Numbered from the stretch's first letter, positions 1 through 9,017 are shown. The stretch is 33,713 nt of DNA from Planctomycetia bacterium (GCA_026400935.1 JAPLNX010000330.1:1-33713), one strand, 5' to 3'. The notes: generated by a model from the sequence alone, not told the origin. Made by a program: numbers and translations.

Positions 1-1583
1 CCAAGAGCGTTGATTTCGACTTGGATGATCGACGGATCAACAAACAATGCCTGTCCCCCGTCTGCGACCTTAATTTGCGAGTTGTATTTGGAAATCGTGT
101 ACGTGTTTGATCCGGCTGAGCCGTTGATCTGAGCGATGTCGTAGCCGCCGCTGCTTCCGAACGTATCCGAGCCATCCGCAGCACCAGCCCATACGAGCGT
201 GTCATCTCCGGCCCCACCGTTGACTGTATCGTTCCCGGTTCCGCCGTTGACTGAGTCAGTCCCATCGCCGCCACTGACAATGTCGTTCCCAGCGTTGCCG
301 AGGACCGTGTCAGTTCCAGCTCCACCATCGAGCGAATCGTTACCGATGCCGCCATTGAGAGAATCATCACCGGCTCCCGCCAGCACCGTGTCATTGCCAT
401 CATTACCGAGCAGCGTGTCGTTCTCTTCGATCCCCGCGACATCAACCGAGCCGGTTGTGTCGAGCTTGTCGTTGCCGGTTCCCCCATCGAGTTGATCAGA
501 GCCCGCAGCATCGACAAGCGAGTCATCGCCTGTGTTACCAAAAATCTGATCGTCTCCCACGCCGCCGTTGATCGTGTCGTTCTGATTGCCACCCAACAGG
601 CTGTCGTTACCTTCATCGCCTGTCAGCGAATCATTGCCGTCATCGCCGCTGATTGTGTCGTTGCCTGTGTTGCCGTTGAGCGTGTCATTGCCGAGGCCAC
701 CAAGCAGGCTGTCGTTGTCGTTGCCTCCGACGACCGAATCGTTGCCGGCACCGCCATCAACGGTGTCGAGACCATCTTCACCTTGAATGACGTCGTTGTC
801 GTTGCCTCCGAAAATTGAGTCGTCGCCAGTCGATCCGACGATTTGATCGTTACCAGATTCGCCGCTGAGCGTGTCGTTTCCGTCATCACCTTTGATGATG
901 TCGTTGCCAGCACCACCGAGGATGCTGTCGGCTCCCGCGCCGCCGATCAGGCTATCGACACCGTCTCGACCACCGATCTTGTCGTCACCCGTTCCCCCGT
1001 CGATCGTGTCGGCGCCGTCTTCTCGCAAGACGTTGTCGATTGAACCGAGCAAATCGTCACCCGCGCCGCCGGTGATCGAGTCGTTACCGTCACCGCCGCG
1101 GATCGTGTCGTTGCCGCCGTTCCCCGAAATTGTGTCATTGCCGTTGCCGCCCACGAGCGATTCTGCGAAGTCATCGCTACCAGTGATTACGTCCGCTCCA
1201 TCACCGCCGCTAACGTTCAGGCTTGTGAGTCCGGTGAATGCGCCCGAAGTGACTCCGCTGACGTTGATGACGTTATTGCCGTCGCCGCCAGTGACGTTCA
1301 ACGTGACGATGCTCGCGGCGGAAATCGAAGCGGCAGATGAAACCACGACGCCGTCGTCGAGCACTTGCACCTTCGTTTGGTCGGATGGGTTCGCTTGAAC
1401 GGTGATTGCATCGTTGCTGTCAGAAGTGACGCTTAGCACGTTGCCCGGAAGAAGCAGCGCGGTCACCGTCAACAGCGTTCGCTGTTCGAGCGATTCCATT
1501 TGCGGCAGGACTCGTACCGACCGACGTGAACCGCGTGATTTCAAACTCGACTGAACTGACTGCAACCAACTTGAAAAACGCAT
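1..1583 (-). CDS. RTX / hemolysin-type calcium-binding repeat protein with LEPR-XLL-like N-terminus (3' end outside window)
   Basis: The minus strand is open from an ATG at 1583 to the window edge, so about 527 codons are visible and the C-terminus is missing. After a basic N-terminus comes MESLEQRTLL (about residues 29-38), which resembles the LEPR-XLL motif at the start of many large planctomycete surface proteins. A beta-rich stretch follows, including two VSGGDG/NVTGGDG-like turns. From about residue 140 there are many nonapeptide RTX repeats of the GGxGNDxL type (for example GGNGNDTISGNGGNDTIRGG), which in known families bind calcium in a parallel beta-roll. The last visible codons (1 to about 190) leave the repeats for a non-repetitive beta segment. 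Role: probably a secreted or cell-surface Ca-dependent structural or adhesive protein; no enzymatic domain is seen. An in-frame TGA about 17 codons upstream supports the start, and an AAGG lies about 8 nt before it. The plus-strand ORFs here are shadows of the repeats. Confidence 0.88.
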   Translation of the reverse strand, partial: MRFSSWLQSVQSSLKSRGSRRSVRVLPQMESLEQRTLLTVTALLLPGNVLSVTSDSNDAITVQANPSDQTKVQVLDDGVVVSSAASISAASIVTLNVTGGDGNNVINVSGVTSGAFTGLTSLNVSGGDGADVITGSDDFAESLVGGNGNDTISGNGGNDTIRGGDGNDSITGGAGDDLLGSIDNVLREDGADTIDGGTGDDKIGGRDGVDSLIGGAGADSILGGAGNDIIKGDDGNDTLSGESGNDQIVGSTGDDSIFGGNDNDVIQGEDGLDTVDGGAGNDSVVGGNDNDSLLGGLGNDTLNGNTGNDTISGDDGNDSLTGDEGNDSLLGGNQNDTINGGVGDDQIFGNTGDDSLVDAAGSDQLDGGTGNDKLDTTGSVDVAGIEENDTLLGNDGNDTVLAGAGDDSLNGGIGNDSLDGGAGTDTVLGNAGNDIVSGGDGTDSVNGGTGNDTVNGGAGDDTLVWAGAADGSDTFGSSGGYDIAQINGSAGSNTYTISKYNSQIKVADGGQALFVDPSIIQVEINAL

Positions 1584-1952
1584 CGTGCGGACCTTGCTGC
1601 TGAGGGAGTATGCGATAGGCAACAATCAGCGATGACGCTCTGCGCCAACGCTCGCTCCGAAACGTTGCCACCGAAATGACGGATTGCCAAATCGTTAGGA
1701 ACTCAATTTCGCTGTTTGCTCGATAGGCCAGAATCACGACCGCTGCGACAACTAAGTCGCACGCCGCTTCGCCGCAGCGAGCCTAAACAAGCGAAATCAG
1801 CTCAAGTTTCCACGGGCTACCGTTCATGCCTATCTGCGCCGACGGTTCGCCACTCGGCAAATGCCCGGTCGCAACTCCTCTTTGAGCATTTGACGAGCTT
1901 GGCTATGGTCCCACTCATTCGGGATCGGTCCGAATCCTCGCTCGATTCATGG
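1584..1952. other. intergenic region between divergent genes, no gene seen
   Basis: This 369-base stretch separates the leftward RTX gene from the rightward DUF6134 gene, so it must carry promoters for both. I could not identify a convincing -35/-10 pair. The plus-strand frame of the next gene stays open back to 1716, but that part is arginine- and serine-rich without domain character and precedes a clear signal peptide. I treat it as untranslated. Confidence 0.5.
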
Positions 1953-2675
1953 ATGAATTTCATGCTTGCCATCATCAGTCGATTTCACGTCGTCAGCCTC
2001 ACGACGCTGGTTTTTTGCATGTTGTTTCGATTTGACGCGACATTGATTTCAGCCGCCTATCCGGTTGAGCCGGACGCCAGAGTTTTGGAGCAAGAAACTC
2101 GTACGTTCCGGGCTTCGATCGATGGCCGAGATCGAGGGCGGCTCGTAATGCAATTCACGAAACGAAATGACAGAACAGAGACGGTTCGAGGCGAAGCAGA
2201 ATTGAATTTCAACTTCGTCGTGTATCGCTACAGATACACGTCGGTCGGAACGGAGACCTGGAAAGACGATCGTTTAATCCGTCTGGCGAGTGAGTCAAAC
2301 TACAACGGCAGCAAGTATGTTTTGCAGGCGACGGCTACCGACGAATTGTTGGAATACGAAGTCAACGGCGAAGTTCAACGTGCCACAATGGATGCCTTGA
2401 TTACGACTCATTGGCGTGAACCGAGTATCGACAAGGTGGGTCGGAAGCTGACACTGCTCGATTCCGACAAAGGACAACAACGTTTCGGGACACTCGAAAA
2501 AGTCGGTACCGAAAAATTGATGGTCGCTGGCGGTGAAATTAACGTGATTCACTACCGCATTCGGGGTGATGTCGAAGTTGATGTTTGGTACGACGAGGTA
2601 CGTCGTTTGGTCCGTCAAGATTCGATGGAGTCTGGGCATCGCATGATTTTGGAACTGAGCCAAACACAACGGTGA
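1953..2675 (+). CDS. secreted DUF6134-family protein
   Basis: The product is about 240 aa. It begins with a hydrophobic signal sequence (MNFMLAIISRFHVVSLTTLV...), with a likely cleavage near the ISAAYP residues. The mature part matches what I know of the DUF6134 family: an opening strand with RTFRASIDGRDRGRL, a central YRYRYTSVGTETWKDDRLIRL block, an NGSKY...A segment and a closing VDVWYDEVRRLVRQDSMESGH block. The function of the family is unknown; its beta-rich layout suggests a periplasmic or outer-surface protein. The frame is open upstream to 1716, but I chose the ATG at 1953 because the signal peptide starts there; 1962 is an alternative start. It stands alone, divergent from the RTX gene and 197 bases before the phosphatase gene. 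Confidence 0.75.
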   Translation: MNFMLAIISRFHVVSLTTLVFCMLFRFDATLISAAYPVEPDARVLEQETRTFRASIDGRDRGRLVMQFTKRNDRTETVRGEAELNFNFVVYRYRYTSVGTETWKDDRLIRLASESNYNGSKYVLQATATDELLEYEVNGEVQRATMDALITTHWREPSIDKVGRKLTLLDSDKGQQRFGTLEKVGTEKLMVAGGEINVIHYRIRGDVEVDVWYDEVRRLVRQDSMESGHRMILELSQTQR

Positions 2676-2872
2676 AGGCCAACGTAGCCGCTCGTTCATA
2701 TCGCACTTTTTTAATGCTTGATGCGAGTGCTTCGAGACGTGTCGCGTCACTTCTCTAAAAACTCTCGGTGCAGAGTTTCCCAATCGCTTGCCATCCGAGT
2801 TCAAGGCCGACAAGGTATGCCTGCGTCCGCTTAGTTGTTTTTGACGCGGTCTTCCTTTGAGGTCATTGAGTT

Positions 2873-4582
2873 ATGCGATTACGTGTTGCTTGCTGGCTCT
2901 GCGTGTCGGTCTTTGGATTTGGCCCGTTGGGGTTTTCGATAAATGCTGAGGACTATCTATGTGATTTGCAGACGGCTGCCATCAAAGACGGCAAGTCGCC
3001 GGTGGCCCATTGGGGCGTTGATCCGAACAATTACAAGGAATGGGGCTCACACAGCAATCGGCTGATTCCGGTCTATACCTTCGGAACGAAGGGGGCGGGA
3101 AACGGAGTTGATCTCACAAGCTACACGGGGAAGAACAGCGCGTATCGAAATGAGGCGGCGCTCAGGCGGATTTATGGGCGAGTTCCGTCGAACACGCTCA
3201 ATCCGGGAGCGGATTACCTCGATCAAACCGACTTGGCGACTTTGCAACGTGCGGCATTTGCGGCAGGTAAGAAGCACGTCATCTTGATGGTCTTTGACGG
3301 CATGGACTGGCACACGACTCGTGCGGCATCAATCTATAACGAACGACGAGTCAGTTATTCCGAGGGCCGTGGCACAGGGACTCACTTTCAAAACTACGCT
3401 GCGAATGAGACGACTCAATTCGGATCGATGTGTGTCGCACCGCATAACGACGGGACCGACAACGATGTTGATACGCAAACGGTTGCGAATCCCGGAGGAA
3501 AGCAGCCGGGTGGTTACAACGTTGGTAAAGCAGGAGCGACTCCCTGGGCACCGCCGAATGACGACATCTACTACCTCACCGGTCGAGCACCCGGCGGCAA
3601 AAGCAAAGGGGAGCACGCTTACCCGGACTCCGCGAACACCGCCGAGGCAATGACGACCGGTGTGAAGAGCTACAATAACTCGATCAATGTTGATTACGCC
3701 GGACATCAAGTGACGCCGATAGCTCACGAGGTTCAAGCCAACGGCTTCTCTGTGGGCACGGTCACGAGCGTGCCGATCAGTCATGCGACTCCCGCGTGCT
3801 CATACGCGCACAATGTCGATCGCGATGACTATCAGGATTTGACTCGTGATCTGCTCGGCCTGCCGTCGATCGCGCATCCGCAGCAACCTTTGCGCGGGCT
3901 CGATGTTTTGATCGGTGGCGGATACGGCGATAAGGCAACGAAGACCGGGGAAACGGTGACGAACGCGGTGAAGGATGTCTTGACCGGAACAGTGAAATCG
4001 AAAGGACAGGGCGCCAACTTCGTTCCAGGCAATATCTGGCTGACGGACGTGGACCGGCAAACGATTGATGTTCACAACGGTGGAAAGTATGTCGTCGCCG
4101 AACGAACGAAAGGACTCAACGGTCGCGATGGCTTGAACGCCGCGACCGAGAAAGCAATTGCGTCGAAACAACGGCTACTCGGTTTCTACGGTGCGTTGAA
4201 AGGTCACTTGCCGTTCGCGACTGCTGACGGAGATTTCAAACCAACAGTCGGTCGAACGAACAAGGCAGAGTCCTACACCGAAGCGGATCTCAATGAGAAT
4301 CCAACGCTCGCCGACATGACCGCATCGGCACTCGCCGTACTCAGTAAAAATCCCAAAGGTTTTTGGTTGATGGTTGAAGCGGGCGACGTCGATTGGGCCA
4401 ATCACGATAACAATCTGGATAACTCGATCGGAGCGGTGAATAGCGGCGACAAAGCGTTCAAAGTCATTACCGATTGGGTCGAACAACACAGCAATTGGAA
4501 CGAGACGGTCGTGATCGTGACGGCGGACCACGGCCACTTCATGTGGCTCGATAAGCCTGAGGGTTTGATCCCGCCGAAATGA
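2873..4582 (+). CDS. alkaline phosphatase, PhoA superfamily, secreted
   Basis: A 569-aa phosphomonoesterase expected to release phosphate from organic monoesters outside the cytoplasm. Residues 1-25 form a signal peptide (…GFGPLGFSINA). The first metal-site motif is ILMVFDGMD near residue 140. The catalytic serine is Ser253 in PDSANTAEAMTTG, which corresponds to the DSAxSAT motif of E. coli PhoA. VEAGDVDWANHD gives Asp507 and His511, with the same spacing as E. coli D327 and H331. VTADHGH gives Asp552 and His553. The protein ends only 16 residues later, so the further zinc-ligand histidine that E. coli PhoA carries about 40 residues downstream (H412) is not present there. This may be normal for the subfamily or may be a C-terminal loss. 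The next gene starts 43 bases downstream and may be cotranscribed. Confidence 0.9.
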   Translation: MRLRVACWLCVSVFGFGPLGFSINAEDYLCDLQTAAIKDGKSPVAHWGVDPNNYKEWGSHSNRLIPVYTFGTKGAGNGVDLTSYTGKNSAYRNEAALRRIYGRVPSNTLNPGADYLDQTDLATLQRAAFAAGKKHVILMVFDGMDWHTTRAASIYNERRVSYSEGRGTGTHFQNYAANETTQFGSMCVAPHNDGTDNDVDTQTVANPGGKQPGGYNVGKAGATPWAPPNDDIYYLTGRAPGGKSKGEHAYPDSANTAEAMTTGVKSYNNSINVDYAGHQVTPIAHEVQANGFSVGTVTSVPISHATPACSYAHNVDRDDYQDLTRDLLGLPSIAHPQQPLRGLDVLIGGGYGDKATKTGETVTNAVKDVLTGTVKSKGQGANFVPGNIWLTDVDRQTIDVHNGGKYVVAERTKGLNGRDGLNAATEKAIASKQRLLGFYGALKGHLPFATADGDFKPTVGRTNKAESYTEADLNENPTLADMTASALAVLSKNPKGFWLMVEAGDVDWANHDNNLDNSIGAVNSGDKAFKVITDWVEQHSNWNETVVIVTADHGHFMWLDKPEGLIPPK

Positions 4583-4625
4583 AAACAACGAACGGTGCGT
4601 GTCGTCTTGTAATTGAGGTCTCATC

Positions 4626-6212
4626 ATGTTGATTGGTTATGTCAGTGACGAACGGTTTGTGGCATTGCCGGATGTGTTGCTTGAGTTCGTCGATGCTCGC
4701 GGTGAATCGTTTGACGTGCGGTCTCGCGCGAGCGGATCGATTCATGCGGAGTTGCTTCCCGGTGTGTACGACGTCATGTTGCAGAAGCCGGGCTTCGGCG
4801 GAAAGCGTGTGCGTCTGACGATCCCGACTACTCAGCCGCATCAATTTCGATTGCTGGCGGATGGATTGCTCGGGTACGTCTGGCCGAAGTGTGTGCGGTC
4901 GGGAGATGAAGGGGAATTTCGTGTGCATTCGGTCGAACCGTTTCACTTGGAGTTGTGGCGTTACGGTTGGACGAAAGAGTACGTGGCCGGACTCGGTTGG
5001 CACGATGAGCACGGGCCGCGCGCGATGATGCAGATCACGCCCGATGGCGATTACACGCAGACCGGGGTTGAGTGGAACAAGTTTGGTTACGCGAGTCCTT
5101 CGCATCGACAATCAGTAGCCGCACCGCAGCGGTCTGGCTTGTACTATTTTCATGCGAGCACGAAGTCGGGCTTAACGTTTGCCTTTCCGTGGGTCGTTGC
5201 ACCGTCAAAGCCGACTGCGCCTGTGGCAGTACTTGCGTCGAACATCACTTGGAACTGCTACAACAATTTTGGAGGCCGCAGCAACTATATTCATGCGAAT
5301 GCGCTTCCCGATGTTCCGGTCGTCAACTCTCGGCAGGAGATTGCGCGATACACCGATCCGAAGTTTCAAAGCTGGGGTTGGGAGGTTTACTCCCCGTTGG
5401 CGTTCGAGCGACCGGAGCCGATCAATCACATTGATTTCGCGGAGCGAATCACCGATCCGATCGAGGGCCGCGCGGCGTGTCATATCGCTCCGGCCGAGTG
5501 GCGGTTGCTCGGCTGGTTGGAACGCGAGGGGTTTGCTTACGACTTCTATTCGGAGACGCAGCTTCATGACGGTGTGCTCGACTTGTCACAGTACAGGGTG
5601 CTCATCATCAGCACCCATCCGGAGTATTGGACGCGGATGATGTATGACCGAGTCAAACGTTGGGTGTTTGAAGAAGGTGGCCGCTTGATGTACCTCGGTG
5701 GCAACGGTGTGAACTGCGAAGTCGAGTTGCTCGCCAACGATACGATGATTGTGCAGAACGGTTCGATGACCAGCCTCTGGCCGGAAGGTGTCGGAGCTGA
5801 AAGCCGCCTCGGTAAACGGCATGAATCCGAAGCGAGTCTGCTCGGTGTCGTATTCGATCCAGCGGGGATCATGACCGGAGCACCGTATCGTGTGATCGAC
5901 GAGACCCACTGGTGTTTCGAGGGGACTGGCTTGAAGAATGGCGAAACTTTTGGCGAGAAAAGCCTGCATCGCCGCTGCCCTGGCGGAGCGTCGGGGCATG
6001 AGACCGATAAAATTTCCGAAAGCTCTCCGAAGAACACTCGGCTGCTCGCCAAGGGATTGAATCCCGATAACGGCGGCGCGGAGATGACAATTTTCGAGAC
6101 ACCCAGCAACGGAAGCGTGTTCTCAGTCGGATCGATCGCTTGGCCGAGTAGTATCCCGATCGACGACAATGTCTCACGTATTACGGCAAACGTCCTCAGA
6201 CGATTTACGTAG
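4626..6212 (+). CDS. N,N-dimethylformamidase beta-subunit-like protein
   Basis: A 528-aa protein. Residues 1-75 look like a small carboxypeptidase-regulatory/SpaA-like beta sandwich (LIGYVSDERFVALPDVLLEF … LLPGVYDVMLQKPGF). The remainder resembles the large (beta) subunit domain of N,N-dimethylformamidase: SGLYYFHA, ITWNCYNNFGGRSNYI, a flavodoxin-like LIISTHPEYWTRMMYDRV block, and EEGGRLMYLGGNGVNCEV. Known DMFase hydrolyses formamides at a mononuclear iron site; the substrate here is unknown and most homologues are uncharacterised. I see no signal peptide, in contrast to the phosphatase before it. The ATG is preceded by GAGG at 4614-4617, about 8 bases upstream, which supports the start. The 43-base spacing suggests coexpression with the phosphatase gene. 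Confidence 0.78.
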   Translation: MLIGYVSDERFVALPDVLLEFVDARGESFDVRSRASGSIHAELLPGVYDVMLQKPGFGGKRVRLTIPTTQPHQFRLLADGLLGYVWPKCVRSGDEGEFRVHSVEPFHLELWRYGWTKEYVAGLGWHDEHGPRAMMQITPDGDYTQTGVEWNKFGYASPSHRQSVAAPQRSGLYYFHASTKSGLTFAFPWVVAPSKPTAPVAVLASNITWNCYNNFGGRSNYIHANALPDVPVVNSRQEIARYTDPKFQSWGWEVYSPLAFERPEPINHIDFAERITDPIEGRAACHIAPAEWRLLGWLEREGFAYDFYSETQLHDGVLDLSQYRVLIISTHPEYWTRMMYDRVKRWVFEEGGRLMYLGGNGVNCEVELLANDTMIVQNGSMTSLWPEGVGAESRLGKRHESEASLLGVVFDPAGIMTGAPYRVIDETHWCFEGTGLKNGETFGEKSLHRRCPGGASGHETDKISESSPKNTRLLAKGLNPDNGGAEMTIFETPSNGSVFSVGSIAWPSSIPIDDNVSRITANVLRRFT

Positions 6213-6471
6213 ACTGCTGTGGTGTGACGCAGTCTTCCATCCGTCTGAAATAGCAACCTTCAATGTTAGTAAAACTGCAGTCGCAAATGTTCGTCGGCGG
6301 ATGCTCACCACCAAGATGTGCGCGTGCTGGAGTTTGGAAGCCGTCATTCCAAATGAAATGAGGGCTGCCGTGAGCCGTAGCAATCCCGAAAGCTGGGTAA
6401 TTTGGGATGTCGCTGCGTCTGACTCAGGCTTCTCTTCCAGACACGCTCGCTGCTAAAGTGGCCGAACGTTT

Positions 6472-6488
6472 GAGCCCGATGAGGGCTC
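6472..6488. other. small perfect hairpin
   Basis: GAGCCC and GGGCTC form a 6-bp perfect stem around a 5-base loop, about 260 bases after the preceding gene. No T-run follows, so it is a weak candidate terminator or a chance structure. Confidence 0.25.
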
Positions 6489-6534
6489 TTCCATGAGCGT
6501 TGTCTTGTTGTCAGTCGATCTTCCGTGGCTGGGT

Positions 6535-6554
6535 GATCAAGGTTGTGCTTGATC
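6535..6554. promoter_or_regulatory. inverted repeat upstream of fabF (possible operator)
   Basis: GATCAAG and CTTGATC are perfect 7-base inverted arms separated by 6 bases, ending 37 bases before the fabF ATG. The position and symmetry would fit a repressor site or a leader hairpin. No regulator is recognisable nearby, so this is only a candidate. Confidence 0.25.
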
Positions 6555-6591
6555 GTGGTTGACTGACGGCTTGTTCGGTGGGTTTTTCGAT

Positions 6592-7878
6592 ATGAAGCGT
6601 CGAGTTGTGGTGACGGGTGTGGGCTGCATTACTCCGGTGGGGAACACCGTGCCGGAGATGTGGAATTCCTTACAAGAGTGCAGCAGTGGGATCGGTCCGA
6701 TCACGCATTTTGATGCGTCGAATTTCCCGACGAAGTTTGCGTCGCAAGTGAAGAACTTTCGGCTGGGTGATTATGTATTAAACCCAGACAACTACAAATA
6801 CTGTGGCCGGAATATCCACTTCGCGATCGGTGCTGCAACACAAGCAGTCAAAGACTCTGGACTTGAAGAACGAGACATTGATCCGACTCGCTTCGGCGTT
6901 TATCTCGGGGCTGGTGAAGGCCAGCAAGATTTCGGCGTGTTCATGGGAATGATTGCCGAGTCCAGATTTGAAAACGGTGAGTTTGATCTCGAAAAATTCA
7001 CGCGACTCAGTTTGGTCCGACTCAACGGACAACAAGAACTAGAGCAAGAACCGAATATGACGGCGGGGCATTTGGCGGCGTTGTTTAACGCTCAAGGCCC
7101 TAACTTGAATTGTTTAACGGCGTGTGCGGCATCGAGCCAAGCATTGGGCGAAGCGACCGAACTGATTCGGCGTGGTGATGCCGACATCATGTTGTCCGGC
7201 GGTGCCCACAGCATGATTCATCCGTTTGGAGTGACTGGGTTCAATTTGTTGACCGCGTTGTCGACTCGGAACTCCGATCCGCAACGAGCTTCGAGACCGT
7301 TCGATAAAGATCGAGATGGGTTCGTGTTGGGCGAGGGAGCGGGGATTCTCGTGTTGGAAGAATTGGAACACGCGAAGCAACGGCGAGCGAGAATTTATGG
7401 CGAGGTCATTGGATACGGCTCAAGTGCCGACGCATTCCGAATTACTGACATTCATCCCGAAGGCCGAGGTGCCGCAGCTTGCATCAAAATGGCAATGAAT
7501 GATGCAAAAGTGAATCCCGAAGATATCGATTACATCAACGCTCACGGCACGAGCACTGACGTCAATGATCGCACAGAAACAATGGCGATTAAGCGAGCGT
7601 TGGGAGATCGGGCCTACAAGACGCCGGTTTCATCAACCAAAAGCATGATGGGGCATCTGATCGCTGCTGCCGGTGCCGTTGAGGCGATCACCTGCTTGTT
7701 GGCGATCAAAGACGACGTCTTGCCGCCGACAATCAATTATGAAACTCCCGACCCGGATTGTGATCTCGATTACATTCCAAATGAGGCGCGTCAGGATAAA
7801 GCACGCATTGCTTTATCAAACAGTTTTGGATTCGGCGGTCAAAACGTGTCGCTGATTCTTTCGGAGTTCAAGGAGTAG
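6592..7878 (+). CDS. fabF: 3-oxoacyl-[acyl-carrier-protein] synthase II
   Basis: A 428-aa beta-ketoacyl-ACP synthase that extends fatty-acyl chains by decarboxylative condensation with malonyl-ACP in the cytoplasm. The N-terminus MKRRVVVTGVGCITPVGN is typical. The catalytic triad is visible: Cys178 in LTACAASS, His318 in NAHGTSTDVND and His355 in STKSMMGH. The spacings of 140 and 37 residues equal those of E. coli FabF (C163, H303, H340). The C-terminus has the usual NSFGFGGQN motif. An in-frame TTG at 6559 would add 11 residues, but the ATG at 6592 matches the family start. No acpP or fabG lies next to it, so it is not in a classic fab cluster; it could serve primary fatty-acid synthesis or be an extra KASII copy. 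Confidence 0.93.
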   Translation: MKRRVVVTGVGCITPVGNTVPEMWNSLQECSSGIGPITHFDASNFPTKFASQVKNFRLGDYVLNPDNYKYCGRNIHFAIGAATQAVKDSGLEERDIDPTRFGVYLGAGEGQQDFGVFMGMIAESRFENGEFDLEKFTRLSLVRLNGQQELEQEPNMTAGHLAALFNAQGPNLNCLTACAASSQALGEATELIRRGDADIMLSGGAHSMIHPFGVTGFNLLTALSTRNSDPQRASRPFDKDRDGFVLGEGAGILVLEELEHAKQRRARIYGEVIGYGSSADAFRITDIHPEGRGAAACIKMAMNDAKVNPEDIDYINAHGTSTDVNDRTETMAIKRALGDRAYKTPVSSTKSMMGHLIAAAGAVEAITCLLAIKDDVLPPTINYETPDPDCDLDYIPNEARQDKARIALSNSFGFGGQNVSLILSEFKE

Positions 7879-7879
7879 C

Positions 7880-7899
7880 GAGTCGCGGGAATGCGACTC
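7880..7899 (+). terminator. hairpin directly after fabF
   Basis: GAGTCGC and GCGACTC form a perfect 7-bp stem with a 6-base loop, beginning two bases after the fabF stop codon. No clear T-run follows. The GC-rich stem and its position suggest transcript-end formation or 3'-end stabilisation; it could also be part of a dispersed repeat. Confidence 0.35.
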
Positions 7900-7976
7900 A
7901 CACGGACAGGACAGTCCTTACCAGATTCAGAAAGCATCGTTGAGTTGTTGACTCTCGTGAGCTGAAGGAAATCGCC

Positions 7977-9002
7977 GTGGTTTGGGCGCTGTTTGGATTA
8001 CTGGCAGGCTTGCTGTTGGCAGAAGTGCTGATTCAAGTCCGCGCTGTGCGCGTAGTCACGACACTCATCGAAAATTCGCCTCCGTTCCGTATTCAATCAT
8101 TGCCTCCAGATCCGGATGCAGAGCGATTTGAAGTCAAGACGCCGGACGGACTAAACCTGCGCGGCAGCATCTATCGTCAGCAGGAAAATGCTCCGCGTGG
8201 GCTGATCGTGTTCTGCCATGAGTTTGGGAGCAACCATTGGTCAGCCATGTTGTATTCGGCCGCATTGTGGAAGGCAGGGTTCAACGTCTTGTCGTTCGAC
8301 TTCCGCAATCTTGGTGAAAGCGATCATCAAGCGGGCTACGTACCACTACATTGGATGACAAATTTTGAAGTAACCGATTTGCACGCCGTTTTGGACTACG
8401 TTCAGCAACGCCCTGACCTCAATACACTACCCGTGGGATTGTTTGGTATCAGTCGCGGTGGCAGCACCGCGTTGTACGTGGCAAGTGTTCGGCCGGAAGT
8501 GAAGTGCGTGGCAACTGAAGGAGCGTTTGATACACAACTGATGTTGCTGGCTCATGCGAGACGCTGGATATCTTTGATCGTTGGCGAACGGCTTGTGGAA
8601 CTCATTCCATGGTGGCACGTGAGGTTCACGCTCGTGTTGGCGCGAGGCCTGAGCCAACTTCGACGACGTTGCCGATACGCAAATTTGAAGAACGTGTTAC
8701 CTCTGTTGAAGAACCGGCCGCTGTTCATGATTGCTGGCAAACGTGACACCTATGTCGTCCCGGAGGTTCCGAAGGAAATTTGTCGGCTCGCCGGACAACC
8801 TGAGGCGGTGTGGGTCGTACCTGGTGCAAAGCATAATCTCGCGCGATTAGTGGCCGCGGAAGAATACGACCGACGCTTGGTGGAATTTTTTGAGGTGCTT
8901 GATCCTTCGGACAAACCAGTTCCCTTAATCCTCATCAACGGTGGCCACCACTTGAGTGAAGGCAACATGCCTGCGACTCAAATGGCAAGTCCGCCGCGAT
9001 AA
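7977..9002 (+). CDS. membrane-anchored alpha/beta hydrolase
   Basis: A 341-aa serine hydrolase of unknown substrate. The first about 22 residues (VWALFGLLAGLLLAEVLIQV) form an N-terminal membrane anchor or uncleaved signal. The alpha/beta-hydrolase core follows: LIVFCHEFGSN (oxyanion region), LSFDFRNLGES, the nucleophile elbow GISRGG with Ser159, the acid in AGKRDTYV (Asp257) and the base in GAKHN (His286). This layout matches the peptidase S9-like/BAAT esterase group. The start is GTG at 7977, preceded by AAGGAA at a good distance. The next gene begins 15 bases after the stop, so the two are probably cotranscribed. The last about 25 residues, after the hydrolase fold, are polar and look disordered. 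Confidence 0.82.
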   Translation: MVWALFGLLAGLLLAEVLIQVRAVRVVTTLIENSPPFRIQSLPPDPDAERFEVKTPDGLNLRGSIYRQQENAPRGLIVFCHEFGSNHWSAMLYSAALWKAGFNVLSFDFRNLGESDHQAGYVPLHWMTNFEVTDLHAVLDYVQQRPDLNTLPVGLFGISRGGSTALYVASVRPEVKCVATEGAFDTQLMLLAHARRWISLIVGERLVELIPWWHVRFTLVLARGLSQLRRRCRYANLKNVLPLLKNRPLFMIAGKRDTYVVPEVPKEICRLAGQPEAVWVVPGAKHNLARLVAAEEYDRRLVEFFEVLDPSDKPVPLILINGGHHLSEGNMPATQMASPPR

Positions 9003-9017
9003 CAACGAAGACGAGAA

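Larger units (their letters stand above)
6213..6591. other. intergenic region upstream of fabF, no gene seen
   Basis: A 379-base stretch with no convincing coding potential; the short ORFs crossing it start inside the upstream gene or lack family features. It contains two small inverted repeats, listed separately, and presumably the promoter of fabF, which I could not locate by eye. Confidence 0.5.

Noticed and set aside
1-1150. Regularly repeated DNA that might suggest a CRISPR or satellite array
   Set aside because: The unit is a degenerate 27-base codon repeat that encodes RTX nonapeptides; there are no identical repeats with unique spacers.
199-1398. Several plus- and minus-strand ORFs rich in Ser/Pro or Val/Ala/Thr
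   Set aside because: They are other-frame readings of the RTX repeat gene, whose minus-strand frame is open to the window edge and has clear GGxGNDxL repeats.
1420-1737. 105-codon minus-strand ORF
   Set aside because: It overlaps the start of the RTX gene in another frame and has no recognisable features.
5564-6256. 230-codon minus-strand ORF opposite the formamidase-like gene
   Set aside because: It is antisense to a gene with clear family motifs and shows no domain itself.
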